Shown here: positions 27,124 through 36,280 of the stretch, piece by piece
How the letters are laid out: every line of letters begins with the position of its first letter
Position numbering within the stretch: position 1 is the first letter of the stretch
Made by a program: the position numbers and the translations under genes
Assembly (NCBI RefSeq): GCF_000007665.1
Contig: NC_006087.1
Span: forward strand, 558,001 to 622,000
Direction of reading: 5' to 3'
Source of the DNA: Leifsonia xyli subsp. xyli str. CTCB07
GTDB taxonomy: Bacteria; Actinomycetota; Actinomycetes; Actinomycetales; Microbacteriaceae
DNA length: 64,000 nt
The notes under the pieces: generated by a model
Told to the model about the DNA's origin: nothing
Databases searched by the model: none
What the model saw: the letters and a program-made list of their open reading frames with translations, nothing else

Positions 27124-27603
27124 ATGCGGAGTCTGACATTAGCTTTCCCTATGGCACTCGACAGCTCTGACGTCACCGGCGAGAAGGACGAGCGGGAGCG
27201 GCCTCTGGGCGCCCCGCTCTGGTGCGTAGCGATCCTTTCGGCGAGCGTCGGCGTCCAGGCGGTCGCTCCTGCCTATCCCGGCGTCGGGACGATCGCGCTC
27301 GTGGCCGGGACGCTGGGCCTGCTTATGGCGATCGCCGTCATCGCGTCGCGGACGCAGCGCACCGCCGCTTTCCGGATCGGTTTCCTGCCGACGGTGCTAG
27401 CCCTGATCGCTGTCGCCGCCTTCGTGCTCTCCGGTCTGGGCGTCGACTGGCTGACCAGGGAGGCTGCGCCCCCGTGGGCGTCCTGGTCGCTCGGTTCGAT
27501 GGCCGCGCTGGTGGTCGCCTGCTGCCTGATCGGCGCGAACGAACGGCACCGGCGCCGGGAGAACGGGGCGGCTCGGAAGCGTCGCGTAGCGTCCCTGCTC
27601 TGA
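27124..27603 (+). CDS. Small integral membrane protein, unknown
   Basis: The frame of 159 codons from ATG 27124 (or ATG 27151, MALDSSDV) encodes about four hydrophobic segments: around WCVAILSASVGVQAV, IALVAGTLGLLMAIAVI, TVLALIAVAAFVLSGLGV and SMAALVVACCLIG. The tail is basic (RHRRRENGAARKRRV). It is 18 bases after der on the same strand and may be read from the same transcript. No family recognised. The following 267 bases to the tRNA hold no supported gene. Confidence 0.6.
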   Translation: MRSLTLAFPMALDSSDVTGEKDERERPLGAPLWCVAILSASVGVQAVAPAYPGVGTIALVAGTLGLLMAIAVIASRTQRTAAFRIGFLPTVLALIAVAAFVLSGLGVDWLTREAAPPWASWSLGSMAALVVACCLIGANERHRRRENGAARKRRVASLL

Positions 27604-27870
27604 TCGGGGCTGACCCGGAAGCACCCGGAGAAACATCCGGAAGAGACCCGATGCCTCCCCGATCGCATCCCTCGGCGGCGCGGGCTCTCATCGTCGAGGA
27701 CGCGCCGGGAGAGGGCTTCGGCCGTCTGTGCGCCCTCGTCGGGAGGGTGGCCACCGGGTGCCGTGCCGGTGAGGCTCCGCGACTGCCGGGGTGGTCACGG
27801 TGGGCTTCGCTGGCACGCTAGGATAGGAGAGTTGCCTTGCTTGGTGCGGTGTGCCTGGGTGGGGTGGCAA

Positions 27871-27947
<77 letters not shown>

Positions 27948-27948
27948 A

Positions 27949-27990
27949 AAACCCTGGTGAAACTCTCTAGTTTCACCAGGGTTTTTTGTG
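27949..27990 (+). terminator. Strong intrinsic terminator of tRNA-Pro
   Basis: AAACCCTGGTGAAACT (27949–27964) pairs perfectly with AGTTTCACCAGGGTTT (27969–27984) around a CTCT loop, and the descending arm ends in a T run. It starts two bases after the tRNA CCA. The symmetrical A and T tracts make it work in both directions, also ending transcripts from the integrase side. Confidence 0.9.
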
Positions 27991-28104
27991 TCTGGGTGAC
28001 AGTTTTCAGCGGTTTTGGCTGCTGGAAGGTGTCCTCCAAGGGACGTCCTGTGGATAAGGGGACCAAAAGGGGACCAGAACTCTTTCTGCGGCGCTCGGGT
28101 TGAG

Positions 28105-29350
28105 TCACAGGCTCTTGGATGAGGGACTGCCGTGTCGAGTTTGCTTGCGCTGCCCGTCGGTCGACAGGAACGCATTGGCTTGTTCTGCGGCTGAGGCAAG
28201 GTGGCGGTCGTCGGGGTGGATGTATCCCCGGGTGGTCTCCATCGATGCGTGTCCAAGAATCTCTTGAAGCACGTGCAAGGGTACCCCAGCGTCGGCCATC
28301 CAAGTAGCCCCGGTATGCCGGAGCCCGTGATGAGTCAGATCAGGCAGCCCGAGCCCCGCGACGATCGCGTCCCAGTTCGTGGCATCCCTGACGGTCGCGG
28401 TCGTGAGCACTCCGCCCTTCGGTCCCACCAGGAACTGGTCTTCCGGCTCCTTGTCTGCGGTAAGCCGTTCGAGAACGGGCCGGAGCGGTTCGAGGATCGG
28501 CACGCGCCGTTCTTTGCGACTCTTCGTCGGCTTGGTAACCAGCCCGCCCTTACCTGGAAAAATCTGCCGTGATTCCGCTCGACGAAATCACGACGAGATT
28601 TGCGTCAAAACGCACGTCTCCGACCTGCAACCCGGACACCTCAGAAGAACGCGCGGCTAGGAGCGCCGTGAGCATCACGCGGAAGTCGCTGTAGGACTGA
28701 TCGACCCGCCCGCACGCCTTCGCGAGCTTGTTGAGGGTCTTCATATCTGGGATCGCATGCGCCCTGGGGGAAGCCTGCTCGGCGGACTGGGTTCTGAAGG
28801 CGTTGCGGTTCAGGCTTCGTTTGGCACGGTTCTTGGCAGGGGTAATAGTGAGGAGCCCCTCGCGCACTGCTTCATCGAGGACGCGCACGAGCGGGGCGAT
28901 GGAGTTCTTGATTGTGGATGCGCCGTAGCGTTGTTCCTACGCGTCAATGGTGTGGTCGATGATGTCAGCGGTGATCTGGGTGACGGGCAAATGCCCGAGC
29001 GCGGGTAGGACGCGCAGCTTCAATCCGAATCCGTAGGTCTCGCCTGTCGAGGTCGGGTCAAGCCCACGCGCCCACCGCTCACCGATAGCGGTGACGAACT
29101 CTGTCAGCGTCATCATCGTATCCATGCCTTTGACGGAGGAGTTGCGGAGCTGATTGAAGAAGTTGTGGGCGGCAGCTTCGTCCGGGACGATCTCAGAGCG
29201 GGTGACACGGTGCTTGGTGATCGGGTCAGTCCACCGGGCTCGGGCACGGATGCCATAGGAGCGGCGTTCCATGTCGGTGGAGACCTTCACTCCGATGGGA
29301 GGAACGGGCTTGGGCTCGGCTGTCGGGAGAGGCTTAGCCTTGCGCGGCAT
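28105..29350 (-). pseudogene. Phage-type tyrosine integrase, nonsense and frameshift
   Basis: From ATG 29350 (MPRKAKPLPTAEPK) the arm-binding and SAM-like domains read to an in-frame TAG at 28937–28939 and continue in the same frame (EQRYGASTIKNSIAPLV). Catalytic Arg region: LTALLAARSSEVSGLQVGD. Near 28580 the frame shifts, after which QIFPGKGGLVTKPTKSRKER and the catalytic HHGLRHTGATWM, LGHASMETT and final Tyr (RGYIH) appear. Two lesions inactivate an otherwise recognisable integrase of about 410 residues. Its location beside tRNA-Pro marks an old island or prophage end. Confidence 0.85.
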
Positions 29351-29368
29351 GGTTGTCTTCCATGCTGG

Positions 29369-30367
29369 CTAGGTGTGATGTCCAGGGAGGTTGTTGTCGA
29401 TTCTGCTAATGGGTGGGGCTCTGATGGCGGAGTGGTGCTGGTGATGATTGTAGAAGTGGGGCCAGCCGGGGAGTGCTTCTCGTCGTTCGGCCTCTGAACC
29501 ATAGAACCGGGCGTAGGCCCAGCCGTCGGCGAGTGTGCGGTGGAAGCGTTCGATCTTCCCGTTGGTCTGTGGTCGGTATGGTCGGGTCTTCTTCGCCCTG
29601 ATCCCGAGCTCTGTGCAGGCGTCTCGCCAGGCGTAGGACTTGTAGGCGGAGCCGTTGTCCGAGAGGACGAGTTCGACGCTGACATCCCGGTCGGCGAACC
29701 AGGCGACAGCACGCCGCAGGACACCGATCGCGGTGTCCGCCTTCTCGTCGGAGCAGATCTCGGCGTAGGCGACGCGGGAGTGGTCGTCGATGATCGTGTA
29801 GACGAACACGGTGCCCAACCGTGGCTCGTAGCGGTGGTTCCTGCTCTTCGTGCGGGTGGCGGTCGCTTCCCGGTTGCGTTCGCCCTGGACGCGGCCGACG
29901 AATCGTCAGCCGCCGCCGTCGGGGATGTTGCCGAACTTCGTCACGTCGACATGGATCAGCGATCCAGGGTGGTCGTGCTCGTAGCGACGGATCGGCTCGC
30001 CCGTGACCCGATCAATGGTGCAGAGCCGGTTGATGCGGCAGCACACCAGGACGGCGTGGACGGTCGAGGCGGGAAGGCCAAGCTCGCCGGCGATCTGCAC
30101 CGGCCCCAGGCGTCGTCGCCACCTCGCCCGCACGATCCGCTTGAGCACGGGCAACGGCGTCCGCGTTGGCATCGATCGTGGGCGGCTAGACCGGTCGGTC
30201 ATCCCTCCCGTGCCTTCGGCGCGGAACCTCGCCGCCCATTTCCGCGCGGTAACGGGCGAGACCATAAACATCTTCGCTGCGACGGAGACCAGCCAATGGT
30301 CCTCGACGATGAGCCTGGCAAGGCGCAGACGAGCGCGCGGTGTGAGAGCAGCGTTAACGTGGGACAC
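29369..30367 (-). pseudogene. IS481-family transposase, single nonsense codon
   Basis: From GTG 30367 (MSHVNAALTPRARLRLARLI) an HTH region (LVSVAAKMFMVSPVTARKWAARF) leads into the DDE core. An in-frame TGA at 29906–29908 (PDGGG-stop-RFVGRVQGERNR) stands where family members have Trp. Beyond it, in the same frame, come VYTIIDDHSRVAYAEI, VELVLSDNGSAY and RPQTNGKIERFHRT. The terminal stop TAG at 29369–29371 is provided by the duplicated target CTAG. One base change would restore a 332-residue transposase. Confidence 0.88.
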
Positions 30368-30484
30368 GAAGGCCTCCTGGATCGTGAAGCGGTTGAACTG
30401 AACAGCTCCACTTCACAACCGGAGGCCCTCGCCCCTCAACTCCTCACGACCGTATCGCCGAAACAACCCCCCTGGACATCACAC
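29373..30484 (-). mobile_element. IS481-family insertion sequence, 1,112 bp
   Basis: The ends are inverted repeats: GTGTGATGTCCAGGG(A)GGTTGTT at 29373 and its complement AACAACCCCCCTGGACATCACAC ending at 30484. Both sides carry CTAG (29369–29372 and 30485–30488), a target duplication. IS481 itself is known to prefer NCTAGN sites, so this fits. The transposase has a premature TGA, so this copy should be immobile without help. It is inserted at the edge of an older IS3-type remnant. Confidence 0.9.
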
Positions 30485-30830
30485 CTAGGCCGCGGCGGGG
30501 ATGCTGTTGATTTCGAGTTTCTCGTATTCGATCGGTGTGCGGTAGCCGAGGGCTGAATGTCGGCGCCGCCGGTTGTGGAAGATCTCGATGTATTCGAAGA
30601 TCGCGTTAGCGAGTTCGACCCTGGTCTTCACACTTCTTCGATCGACCAGCTGATGATCCGGCGGCTGTAGGTCCCGGGAGCCCGTAGCTGCCGGCCAATC
30701 GCATGAGCTTGTGGACGGTCCGGCCACTGACGCTGACTCCCATCGCCATCGTCAACTCGGCATGAACTCGCCGATACCCGCAGGTGCCGCGCGAGGTGAC
30801 ACGAACCTCGCGGATCAGGCCACCAGTTAG
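30485..30830 (-). pseudogene. IS3-family transposase (OrfB) remnant with internal deletion
   Basis: On the minus strand the HTH_21 part of IS3-type OrfB is visible (TSRGTCGYRRVHAELTMAMG; TVHKLMRLAGSYGLPG). After a frame change it joins directly to the extreme C-terminal end (VELANAIFEYIEIFHNRRRR, HSALGYRTPIEYEKL). The catalytic DDE core of about 130 residues is missing between them. The remnant is closed by a TAG created by the IS481 target site. No IS3-type ends can be recognised on the right. Confidence 0.75.
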
Positions 30831-30989
30831 CCACCGAAACGGGAACCTATTCCGTGGGGAAGGTCACAATCCGCCTCGGCAGATGGGCTTCGCCACGAGG
30901 GTCACGGAGTGGCCACCTCCTGGCAATGTCTGGTTTCGCAATGGACGGTTCGCTGTTCACGCATCCCTCCGATACTGGCGGCACCGACC

Positions 30990-31003
30990 CGGGAACGTTC
31001 CCG
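30990..31003. promoter_or_regulatory. LacI-family operator
   Basis: CGGGAACGTTCCCG is a perfect 14-bp palindrome with the central CG typical of LacI/GalR-type operators in actinobacteria. It lies 27 bases before the start of the sugar-transporter permease gene at 31031. A local repressor gene is not visible in the window; it may have been lost on the left side, where IS remnants end. The stretch 30831–30989 holds no supported gene. Confidence 0.6.
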
Positions 31004-31030
31004 TTCTCAGGCGGGCAGGAGGACTCAGCG

Positions 31031-31908
31031 ATGGCACTACGCACGCAGCGTCGCAGCCGAATGTGGCGCGGGGCCGGTAGCGGTCCGTGGCTCGCGCTGC
31101 CCGCGTTCGCGCTCCTGGCGATCTTCGTGTTCCGCCCTCTGCTGCGGACTGTGCAACTGAGCGCCTACCAAAGCGATCTCGTCGGCAAACCGACTCGCTG
31201 GGTGGGCCTCGGTAACTACGAACAGCTGATCGCCGACCCGAGCTTCACGCAGACCGTGGTCGTGTCGATCGTCATCGCCCTGCTTGGCATGGCGCTCGCC
31301 ACCGGGGGAGCGCTCGTCGCTGCCCTGCTCCTGCGGCGCCGGCTCGCCGGAGGCGGTTTCTTCGCCGTGATCTTCTCACTGCCGTTCGCCTACTCCGCCG
31401 CCTCCGCGTCCGCGGTGTTCGCCGGGTTCTTCTCCCCGGCGGTCGGGGTGCTGAACATCCTGCTCGGGTCCGTCGGCATCGACGGGCCCAACTGGCTCAA
31501 CGACCCGGTGGCCGCTGTGTGGGCGATCGCGATCTCCACTGCCTGGTACGAATCCGGGTTCGCGTTCCTGATGCTGACCGCCGCCGTGAGGCGGCGCAGC
31601 TGGATGGCAGCGGATCGTTCCGCCTGGCGGGCCGGATACTGATCCCGATGATGCAGTCCAGCATCCTCTTCCTCACTGTCGCCGAGACCATCGCCGGTTT
31701 GCAGACCTTCGCGCAGATCCACATCATCACCAGCGGCGGGCCCTCCGGCGGAACCACGAACTTCGTCTACCGGCTGTATCAGCTTGCCTTCGGCAACGGC
31801 ACCCCGGACTTCGGCCGCGCCTCGGTCATCGCGATCGTGCTGGTCCTCCTCGTCGCGGCGATCACCGCCTTGCAGTTCCGGCTCTTCGGAAGGGAGCGGA
31901 CCGTATGA
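31031..31908 (+). pseudogene. Sugar ABC transporter permease (MalF/UgpA type), frameshift with small deletion
   Basis: ATG 31031 opens a membrane protein with a first TM (WLALPAFALLAIFVF) and further TMs typical of CUT1 inner-membrane components. The first frame ends at 31642. The EAA loop (EAAQLDGSGSFRLAGRILIP) is found in the next frame and continues to VFRLFGRERTV-like end at 31908. About ten residues normally found between LTAAV and EAAQLDG are missing, so a deletion of some 25–30 bases caused the frame change. Its end overlaps the next permease gene (ATGA). Confidence 0.8.
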
Positions 31909-32750
31909 CCGCCACCACCCGGCGTGGCCGGCGCACCCCCAGCGTCGGCACGGTCATCCGGTTCGTCGTGGTGCTCGCCGCGGCCGGGCTGGTCTTCCTG
32001 CCGGTGTACGTGTCCGTGCTGAGCGCCTTCACCGAGGGCGGCACGATCGCCCGAAACGGTCTCATCCCCAGTCTTGGCGAGGTCACTCTCGACAACTTCC
32101 GTCAGGCGATCGACGCTGTCCCGCTGCTGCCGGAGTACCTGGTGAGCATCGCCGTCGTCACGCTCCAGACGCTCGGCAACCTCATCACCGGGTCGCTCGC
32201 CGCCTACGCCCTCGTCTTCCCGGCCTGGCCCGGCCGGCGCATCGCGTTCGCGCTGGTGCTGCTGACCCTCGCCGTTCCCGGCGAGGCGCTCGTGATCCCG
32301 AACTACGAGTTCGTCAGCGGTCTCGGCCTGCGCGACACGATCATCGGCGTTGTCCTGCCCTATCTCGCGATGGCCTATCCGATCTTCCTGCTGCGCCAGG
32401 CGTTCTCAGCGGTCCCGACGGAACTCTGGGAGGCGGCCCGCCTCGACGGGTCCGGCCACATCCGGACCCTCGTCACGATCATCATCCCGGCGTGCCGCCC
32501 ACAGGTGACCACCGCGATCATCTGGTCTGCCTTCGCCGCCTGGAATGGCTTCTTCTGGCCGTTGCTGATCACCGACTCCGTCGCCGTGCGCACCATCCAG
32601 GTCGGCGTGTCCCAGCTGGACGCTTCCGAGGCCAGCGAACCGTCCGTGATCTTCGCCGGCGCCGTCCTCGTCGTCATCCCGACGATCGCGCTGGTGATCG
32701 CCGCTCAGCGTTTCCTCGTCAACGGACTCGCCCGAGGCGCTCTCCGCTAG
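31905..32750 (+). CDS. Sugar ABC transporter permease (MalG/UgpE type)
   Basis: The 281-residue CUT1-type inner-membrane subunit is intact. It has about six TM segments (the first around VIRFVVVLAAAGLVFLPVYV) and the EAA loop ELWEAARLDGSGHIRTLVTIIIP, which docks the ATPase. It overlaps the preceding broken permease gene by four bases. With partner permease and binding protein both defective it cannot form a working importer. No ATPase gene is here, as usual for CUT1 systems that share MsiK/MalK. Confidence 0.88.
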   Translation: MTATTRRGRRTPSVGTVIRFVVVLAAAGLVFLPVYVSVLSAFTEGGTIARNGLIPSLGEVTLDNFRQAIDAVPLLPEYLVSIAVVTLQTLGNLITGSLAAYALVFPAWPGRRIAFALVLLTLAVPGEALVIPNYEFVSGLGLRDTIIGVVLPYLAMAYPIFLLRQAFSAVPTELWEAARLDGSGHIRTLVTIIIPACRPQVTTAIIWSAFAAWNGFFWPLLITDSVAVRTIQVGVSQLDASEASEPSVIFAGAVLVVIPTIALVIAAQRFLVNGLARGALR

Positions 32751-32804
32751 CTCGAACCACCTCCTGCCGTACCGCCCCCACCACAGATCCCGGAGGAACC
32801 CACC

Positions 32805-33496
32805 ATGAATCGCAAGCTCCTGAGCATCGCCGCCGCGGCTACGATGACCGTCGCTCTCGCAGCGTGTACGTCGTTGGCCAGCGGCGCCTCGACCGCCGAC
32901 ACCGGCGGCGCCCACGGCCCTTCGGCATTGAAGAACGCCAGCGGCACCACCGAGATCACCATCTGGCACGGGCTCGGAGCCGCGAACGGCATCGCCTTGC
33001 AGCAGGAGATCGACACGTTCAACTCGACGAACAAAGACCGCATCCACGTCACCGTCACCTACCAGGGTGTGTACGCTGACCTGCTCGCCAAGTACACCGC
33101 AGCCATCAAGGGCCACTCCACGCCGACGATCGTGCTCGCGGGCGACATCGCCACCGGATTCATGACCGATGTCAAGCAGAGCATCCCCGCGGCCGAGATG
33201 GCCAAGGCCAACCCTAGCGACCTCCAGCTCGCCGACCTTGCCGGCGCGGCCCGCAACTACTACACGGTCGGTGGCGTGCAGCAGGCCGTTCCGCTGAATG
33301 TGTCGACACCGATGCTCTGGGTCAACCGGTCGATCCTGCGCCAGGCAGGCATCGCCGACAGCGCGCCGCTGAACACCCTCGACCAGGTGGTCGCCGCCGC
33401 CAAGCAGATCAAGTCGAACACCGGCATCGCCGGGTTCTCGATGCCGGACGACGACTGGTACATTGAGCAGCTGACCGCAGCCGCCGCGCAGGCGAG
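32805..33496 (+). pseudogene. Sugar-binding lipoprotein of an ABC transporter, 3' half deleted
   Basis: ATG 32805 (ribosome site ggagg upstream) starts a lipoprotein signal with lipobox LAAC (Cys22). The mature part follows family 1 solute-binding proteins: TEITIWHGLGAANG, a hydrophobic YADLLAKYTAAIKG, PLNVSTPMLWVNRS and IAGFSMPDDDWYIEQL. After about 230 residues homology ends abruptly near 33496, where antisense sequence of a DUF4822 gene begins. Normal family length is about 400–430 residues, so nearly half is gone. Confidence 0.85.
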
Positions 33497-34211
33497 GAGC
33501 GTCATCGAGGTTGTAGATGCTGAAGGTGCCGTCTGCGCGGTAGTACGCCCAGCCGACGGAGTTGATGACAGCCGGGTCGGTGAGCGCGACGTCGTTGCCG
33601 TCCTGGTCCTTGGCGCCGGTGGTCTCCCACGCGGTCGAGCTCAGCACTGCGGCAGTGCTGGGCTCCGGGTGAGCGGTCGGCGTGTGGACGATGTCGTAGT
33701 ACACCGAGGGGTTTCCGGCGTCCGGGGCGAAGCGGTAGGTGAACTCGTTCGCTGTCAGGACAGTGACCGGAACGGTGCGGGTGAAGAGGATGTCGCCGGC
33801 GGCGTTCTTCGCGACGAGTGTCCGGGTGAGGCCCTCGGGACCGTTGGCGAGCGACCACTCGCCCTGTGAGCGCGGGGCGTCCTGCAGGCTGTAGATCCTG
33901 AACGCGCCGGCAGCGTCGTAGTACGCCCAGCCCACGAAGTTGGCGACGGCGGGGTCGGTGAGCGACATGGCGTTGCCGTCCTGGTCGCGTGCGGCAGTTG
34001 TCTCCCACGCGGTCGACGCCAGCAGGGCGGTGGCGGCTTCGGCGGAGGACGGGGTGTTGGCGCTCGCGGGGGCGATGGCCACGGCGGTGTGCGCAGCGGT
34101 CGCCGACGAGGCGGCGAATGCGCTGCCGGCGGGCAGGACGCCCAGAGCCGCCGCCACGAGGGAGGTCGAGAGGAGGGCGCTGCAGGTGCGGGCGCCGGAA
34201 GGGGTTGTCAT
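33497..34211 (-). pseudogene. Secreted DUF4822 protein, 3' end deleted
   Basis: ATG 34211, preceded by AAGGAAAAGG, begins a signal peptide ending near GSAFAA. Two tandem domains follow, each starting STAWETT(A/G)(A/K)DQDGN and containing VGWAYY and (R/S)IY(S/N)L(Q/D)DAPR. The first repeat is complete (ending VYYDIVHTPTAHPEP); the second breaks off at DDAPR near 33497. I recognise the repeat as DUF4822, role unknown, outside the membrane. The break is the same point at which the convergent binding-protein gene ends. Confidence 0.7.
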
Positions 34212-34255
34212 GCCTTTTCCTTAGGGGAAGTATCAGCGTAGGGTCGCAACTAAAC

Positions 34256-34642
34256 TACAAAAGTCTCAGATTCCTCACATCGTCCATTTGGAGGATGTCG
34301 CGCGATCGGCGGTTCGCCGAGGCGCTGTGCAGACGGCCGATCGGGTCGGCGGCTGCGTCGACGGGCGTGAGCTCTGCTGTTGCCGACACTGTGCGGACGG
34401 TCGCGTCGCTGTCCCGGTCGCGTGGCAGCGGGACCGGGACGTATGCCCGGCTCACGGAGTCCGGAACGCCTGCGCCGCGTTCACCGGCCCGTGCTCAGGG
34501 GTCTCGTGGGGAACGACCGCGTTCCTCGCGGGTTCCGGGAAGCTCCCGATGGAGAGCGAGGCCGACGCGCTCTGGACGGATCAGCTCGCCGTATCGCATC
34601 GCATCGCTCGCCGCCGCCGGCGGAAAACTCTCGTCGTCCCCT
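34256..34642. other. Unassigned stretch with no convincing gene
   Basis: About 390 bases between the DUF4822 gene and the terminator of the DsbA-like gene. Three overlapping plus-strand frames and one minus-strand frame (66 codons, 34255–34455) are open, but none has a start, ribosome site and recognisable protein pattern together. It may be the remains of a deleted gene. The 34225–34260 part is A/T-rich and probably holds the DUF4822 promoter. Confidence 0.3.
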
Positions 34643-34682
34643 CGTGGGCCCGCCGCGGACGTGCGCCCGTGGCGGGCCCACG
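34643..34682 (-). terminator. GC-rich hairpin after the DsbA-like gene
   Basis: CGTGGGCCCGCC and GGCGGGCCCACG form a perfect 12-bp stem around a 16-nt loop, 22 bases past the stop of the minus-strand gene at 34704. There is no T run on the minus-strand side. In high-GC actinobacteria such hairpins commonly mark transcript ends. Confidence 0.5.
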
Positions 34683-34703
34683 GGAAGAAGCGGGGAAGAC
34701 GCC

Positions 34704-35606
34704 CTACGGAGCCGCGGTCGGGAAGGTCACCGAGCCGCTGGTCTTCTCCGGCAGGATGGCCGCGATGAAGGCTTTGAACTGCTCGGCGTTCGTGACGCTG
34801 CCCTGGTAGCGCTGGCCGTTGACGAACACCGTGGGGGTGCCGAAGCTACCGGAGGAGTTTCTCAGCTGCGGGTCGGCCGCCGCGGCTTTCGTCTGGTTCG
34901 TCACGAATGTGGCGAAGGTTTGGCTGTTTGTGCAGTCGGTGATGGTTTTCGACTCCACACCGGCGTCCTTGAAGAGCTTCAGGATCTGCGCGTTCGTGAG
35001 CCCGGTGCCCGTCTGCTCGCTGGGCTGGTTGGCGAACAGCGCTGCGTTCACATCCAGGAACTTGTTCGGCTGCTCGTCCGCCACACACGCCACCGCCACG
35101 GCGGACCGCGTCGAGTACTGCTTGTTCGGGGCGTTGTCGAGGATGGCGACCGGGTGGGTCTCGAGGGTCGCGGTGCCGTCGGTGAGCATCTGCTTGATCG
35201 TTGCCCCGTTGGCCGCCTCGAACTGTTCGCAGATCGGGCACTGGTAGTCGACCCAGACCTGGATGTGCGCCGTTTTGCCGTCGAGCTCCTGCTTTGCCGG
35301 CGTCGCCGCATCGCCCTGCTTGATCGCAGGCGTGGTGACCGCCTTGCCCGGAGCGCTCAGCAGGAGTCCGCCGCTCAGCAGATTCTTCGGGTTGGCGACC
35401 GAGTTCGACGCCGAGACGCCCGAGTAGATCGCGATCCCGGCGATGGCGAGAACGGCGACGATCCCGACGATCACAGAGCTCTGCACGGCCACCTTACGGC
35501 GTTTCGCCTTCTTGGCCGCCTCCTCGCGCATCTGCCGTGCGGTCTCTCGCGCCTCTTCACGACGGTCGCGCTTGGTCGGACCGGTCGTGCCTCTGCCTGT
35601 TGCCAC
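34704..35606 (-). CDS. Membrane-anchored DsbA-like thiol oxidoreductase
   Basis: The 300-residue protein has a cytoplasmic charged N-terminus, one TM (about residues 41–62, VQSSVIVGIVAVLAIAGIAI) and an extracytoplasmic thioredoxin-fold domain of the DsbA/DSBA-like family 4 type. The active-site CPIC is at 123–126 (WVDYQCPICEQFE) and the cis-Pro loop is GTPTVFVNG. It should form or isomerise disulfides in exported proteins. GTG 35606 gives the expected N-terminus. The frame is intact, unlike most neighbours. Confidence 0.88.
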   Translation of the reverse strand: MATGRGTTGPTKRDRREEARETARQMREEAAKKAKRRKVAVQSSVIVGIVAVLAIAGIAIYSGVSASNSVANPKNLLSGGLLLSAPGKAVTTPAIKQGDAATPAKQELDGKTAHIQVWVDYQCPICEQFEAANGATIKQMLTDGTATLETHPVAILDNAPNKQYSTRSAVAVACVADEQPNKFLDVNAALFANQPSEQTGTGLTNAQILKLFKDAGVESKTITDCTNSQTFATFVTNQTKAAAADPQLRNSSGSFGTPTVFVNGQRYQGSVTNAEQFKAFIAAILPEKTSGSVTFPTAAP

Positions 35607-35791
35607 TGAGCTTCATTCCATTCGAACGGTTGACAGAACTCTTCCGTCGATCGTAGAGGGTAAATGCTTTGGATGCGCCGTGTTCTTGGGCGCGACTGAC
35701 ACTCCACCGCCCCCTCCAAGGGGGAATTGCCGATGCTCACACCCACTGGCGAGACTCCCTTGAGGGGATCACAGGAGCGAGGGAATCAGCG

Positions 35792-35995
35792 GTGGCGACG
35801 GTTCCGCTTTCCTGCCCCTCCGGACCACCGGCAGGGACAGGGGCCAACTCGGCCGGGACGGCGCCGGCCGCGAGCGGCGCGGCTGCCAGTGGTGGCTGGG
35901 GAGGTTTCCCCGATGTGTGGGACGCCCAGCGCTTCGACCCGGACTCCTGGTGCGGGCACCCTTGGGGGTGCCCCTATCACGACGACTGCGGATAG
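35792..35995 (+). CDS. Possible small protein, doubtful
   Basis: GTG 35792 is preceded by a purine-rich stretch (aggagcgaggg) and opens 67 codons. They are rich in Gly, Ala and Ser, then PDVWDAQRFDPDSWCGHPWG with two Cys and several Trp. It lacks a complete signal peptide and overlaps the end of an isochorismatase remnant on the other strand. It may be a fragment of a secreted protein or not coding at all. The upstream stretch 35640–35791 shows no gene. Confidence 0.2.
   Translation: MATVPLSCPSGPPAGTGANSAGTAPAASGAAASGGWGGFPDVWDAQRFDPDSWCGHPWGCPYHDDCG
35954..35973. terminator. Short GC hairpin
   Basis: GGGCACCC and GGGTGCCC form an 8-bp stem with a TTGG loop, three bases beyond the minus-strand stop of the isochorismatase remnant. 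It is well placed to end that transcript; it has no T tract. Confidence 0.4.
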
Positions 35996-36252
35996 CCCGG
36001 CTGTCGGCCGAGGCTCACTGTCGCCGCCTCCGCCGTGCGTCCCGGCGCGGTGTGCTTCGCCCAGTACAGAATCAGTGTGAGCGATCACCAGCTCGGGCGG
36101 TGGCGCGCCCCACTCGCTGAGGTCCTCAGCGGTGTGAGCGTCGGCCACCAGCGTCACGTCGTAGCCGCGCACGATCCCGCCGTGGAGGGTGGAGCGGATG
36201 CACTCGTCGGTCTGTGAGCCTGTGACGACGAGCCGCCCGGCCCCCGCCTCCG
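35977..36252 (-). pseudogene. Isochorismatase-family (cysteine hydrolase) remnant
   Basis: The minus strand reads RLVVTGSQTDECIRSTLHGGIVRGYDVTLVADAHT, the nucleophile-Cys block and following strand of isochorismatase-like hydrolases. After ELVIAHT the frame changes to the typical ending (LYWAKHTAPGRTAEAATVSL), stopping at 35977–35979. The N-terminal half with the catalytic Asp and Lys is absent and replaced by GC-rich sequence. Truncation and a frameshift inactivate it. It lies between the DsbA-like gene and the NlpC/P60 gene, all on the minus strand. Confidence 0.7.
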
Positions 36253-36280
36253 CCCGGCCCGCCCCGCATCGCCGCCCGTG

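Noticed and set aside
27604..27870. Frame containing ALIVEDAPGEG, resembling a response-regulator start
   Set aside because: Too short, no continuation of a receiver domain and no ribosome site; treated as chance.
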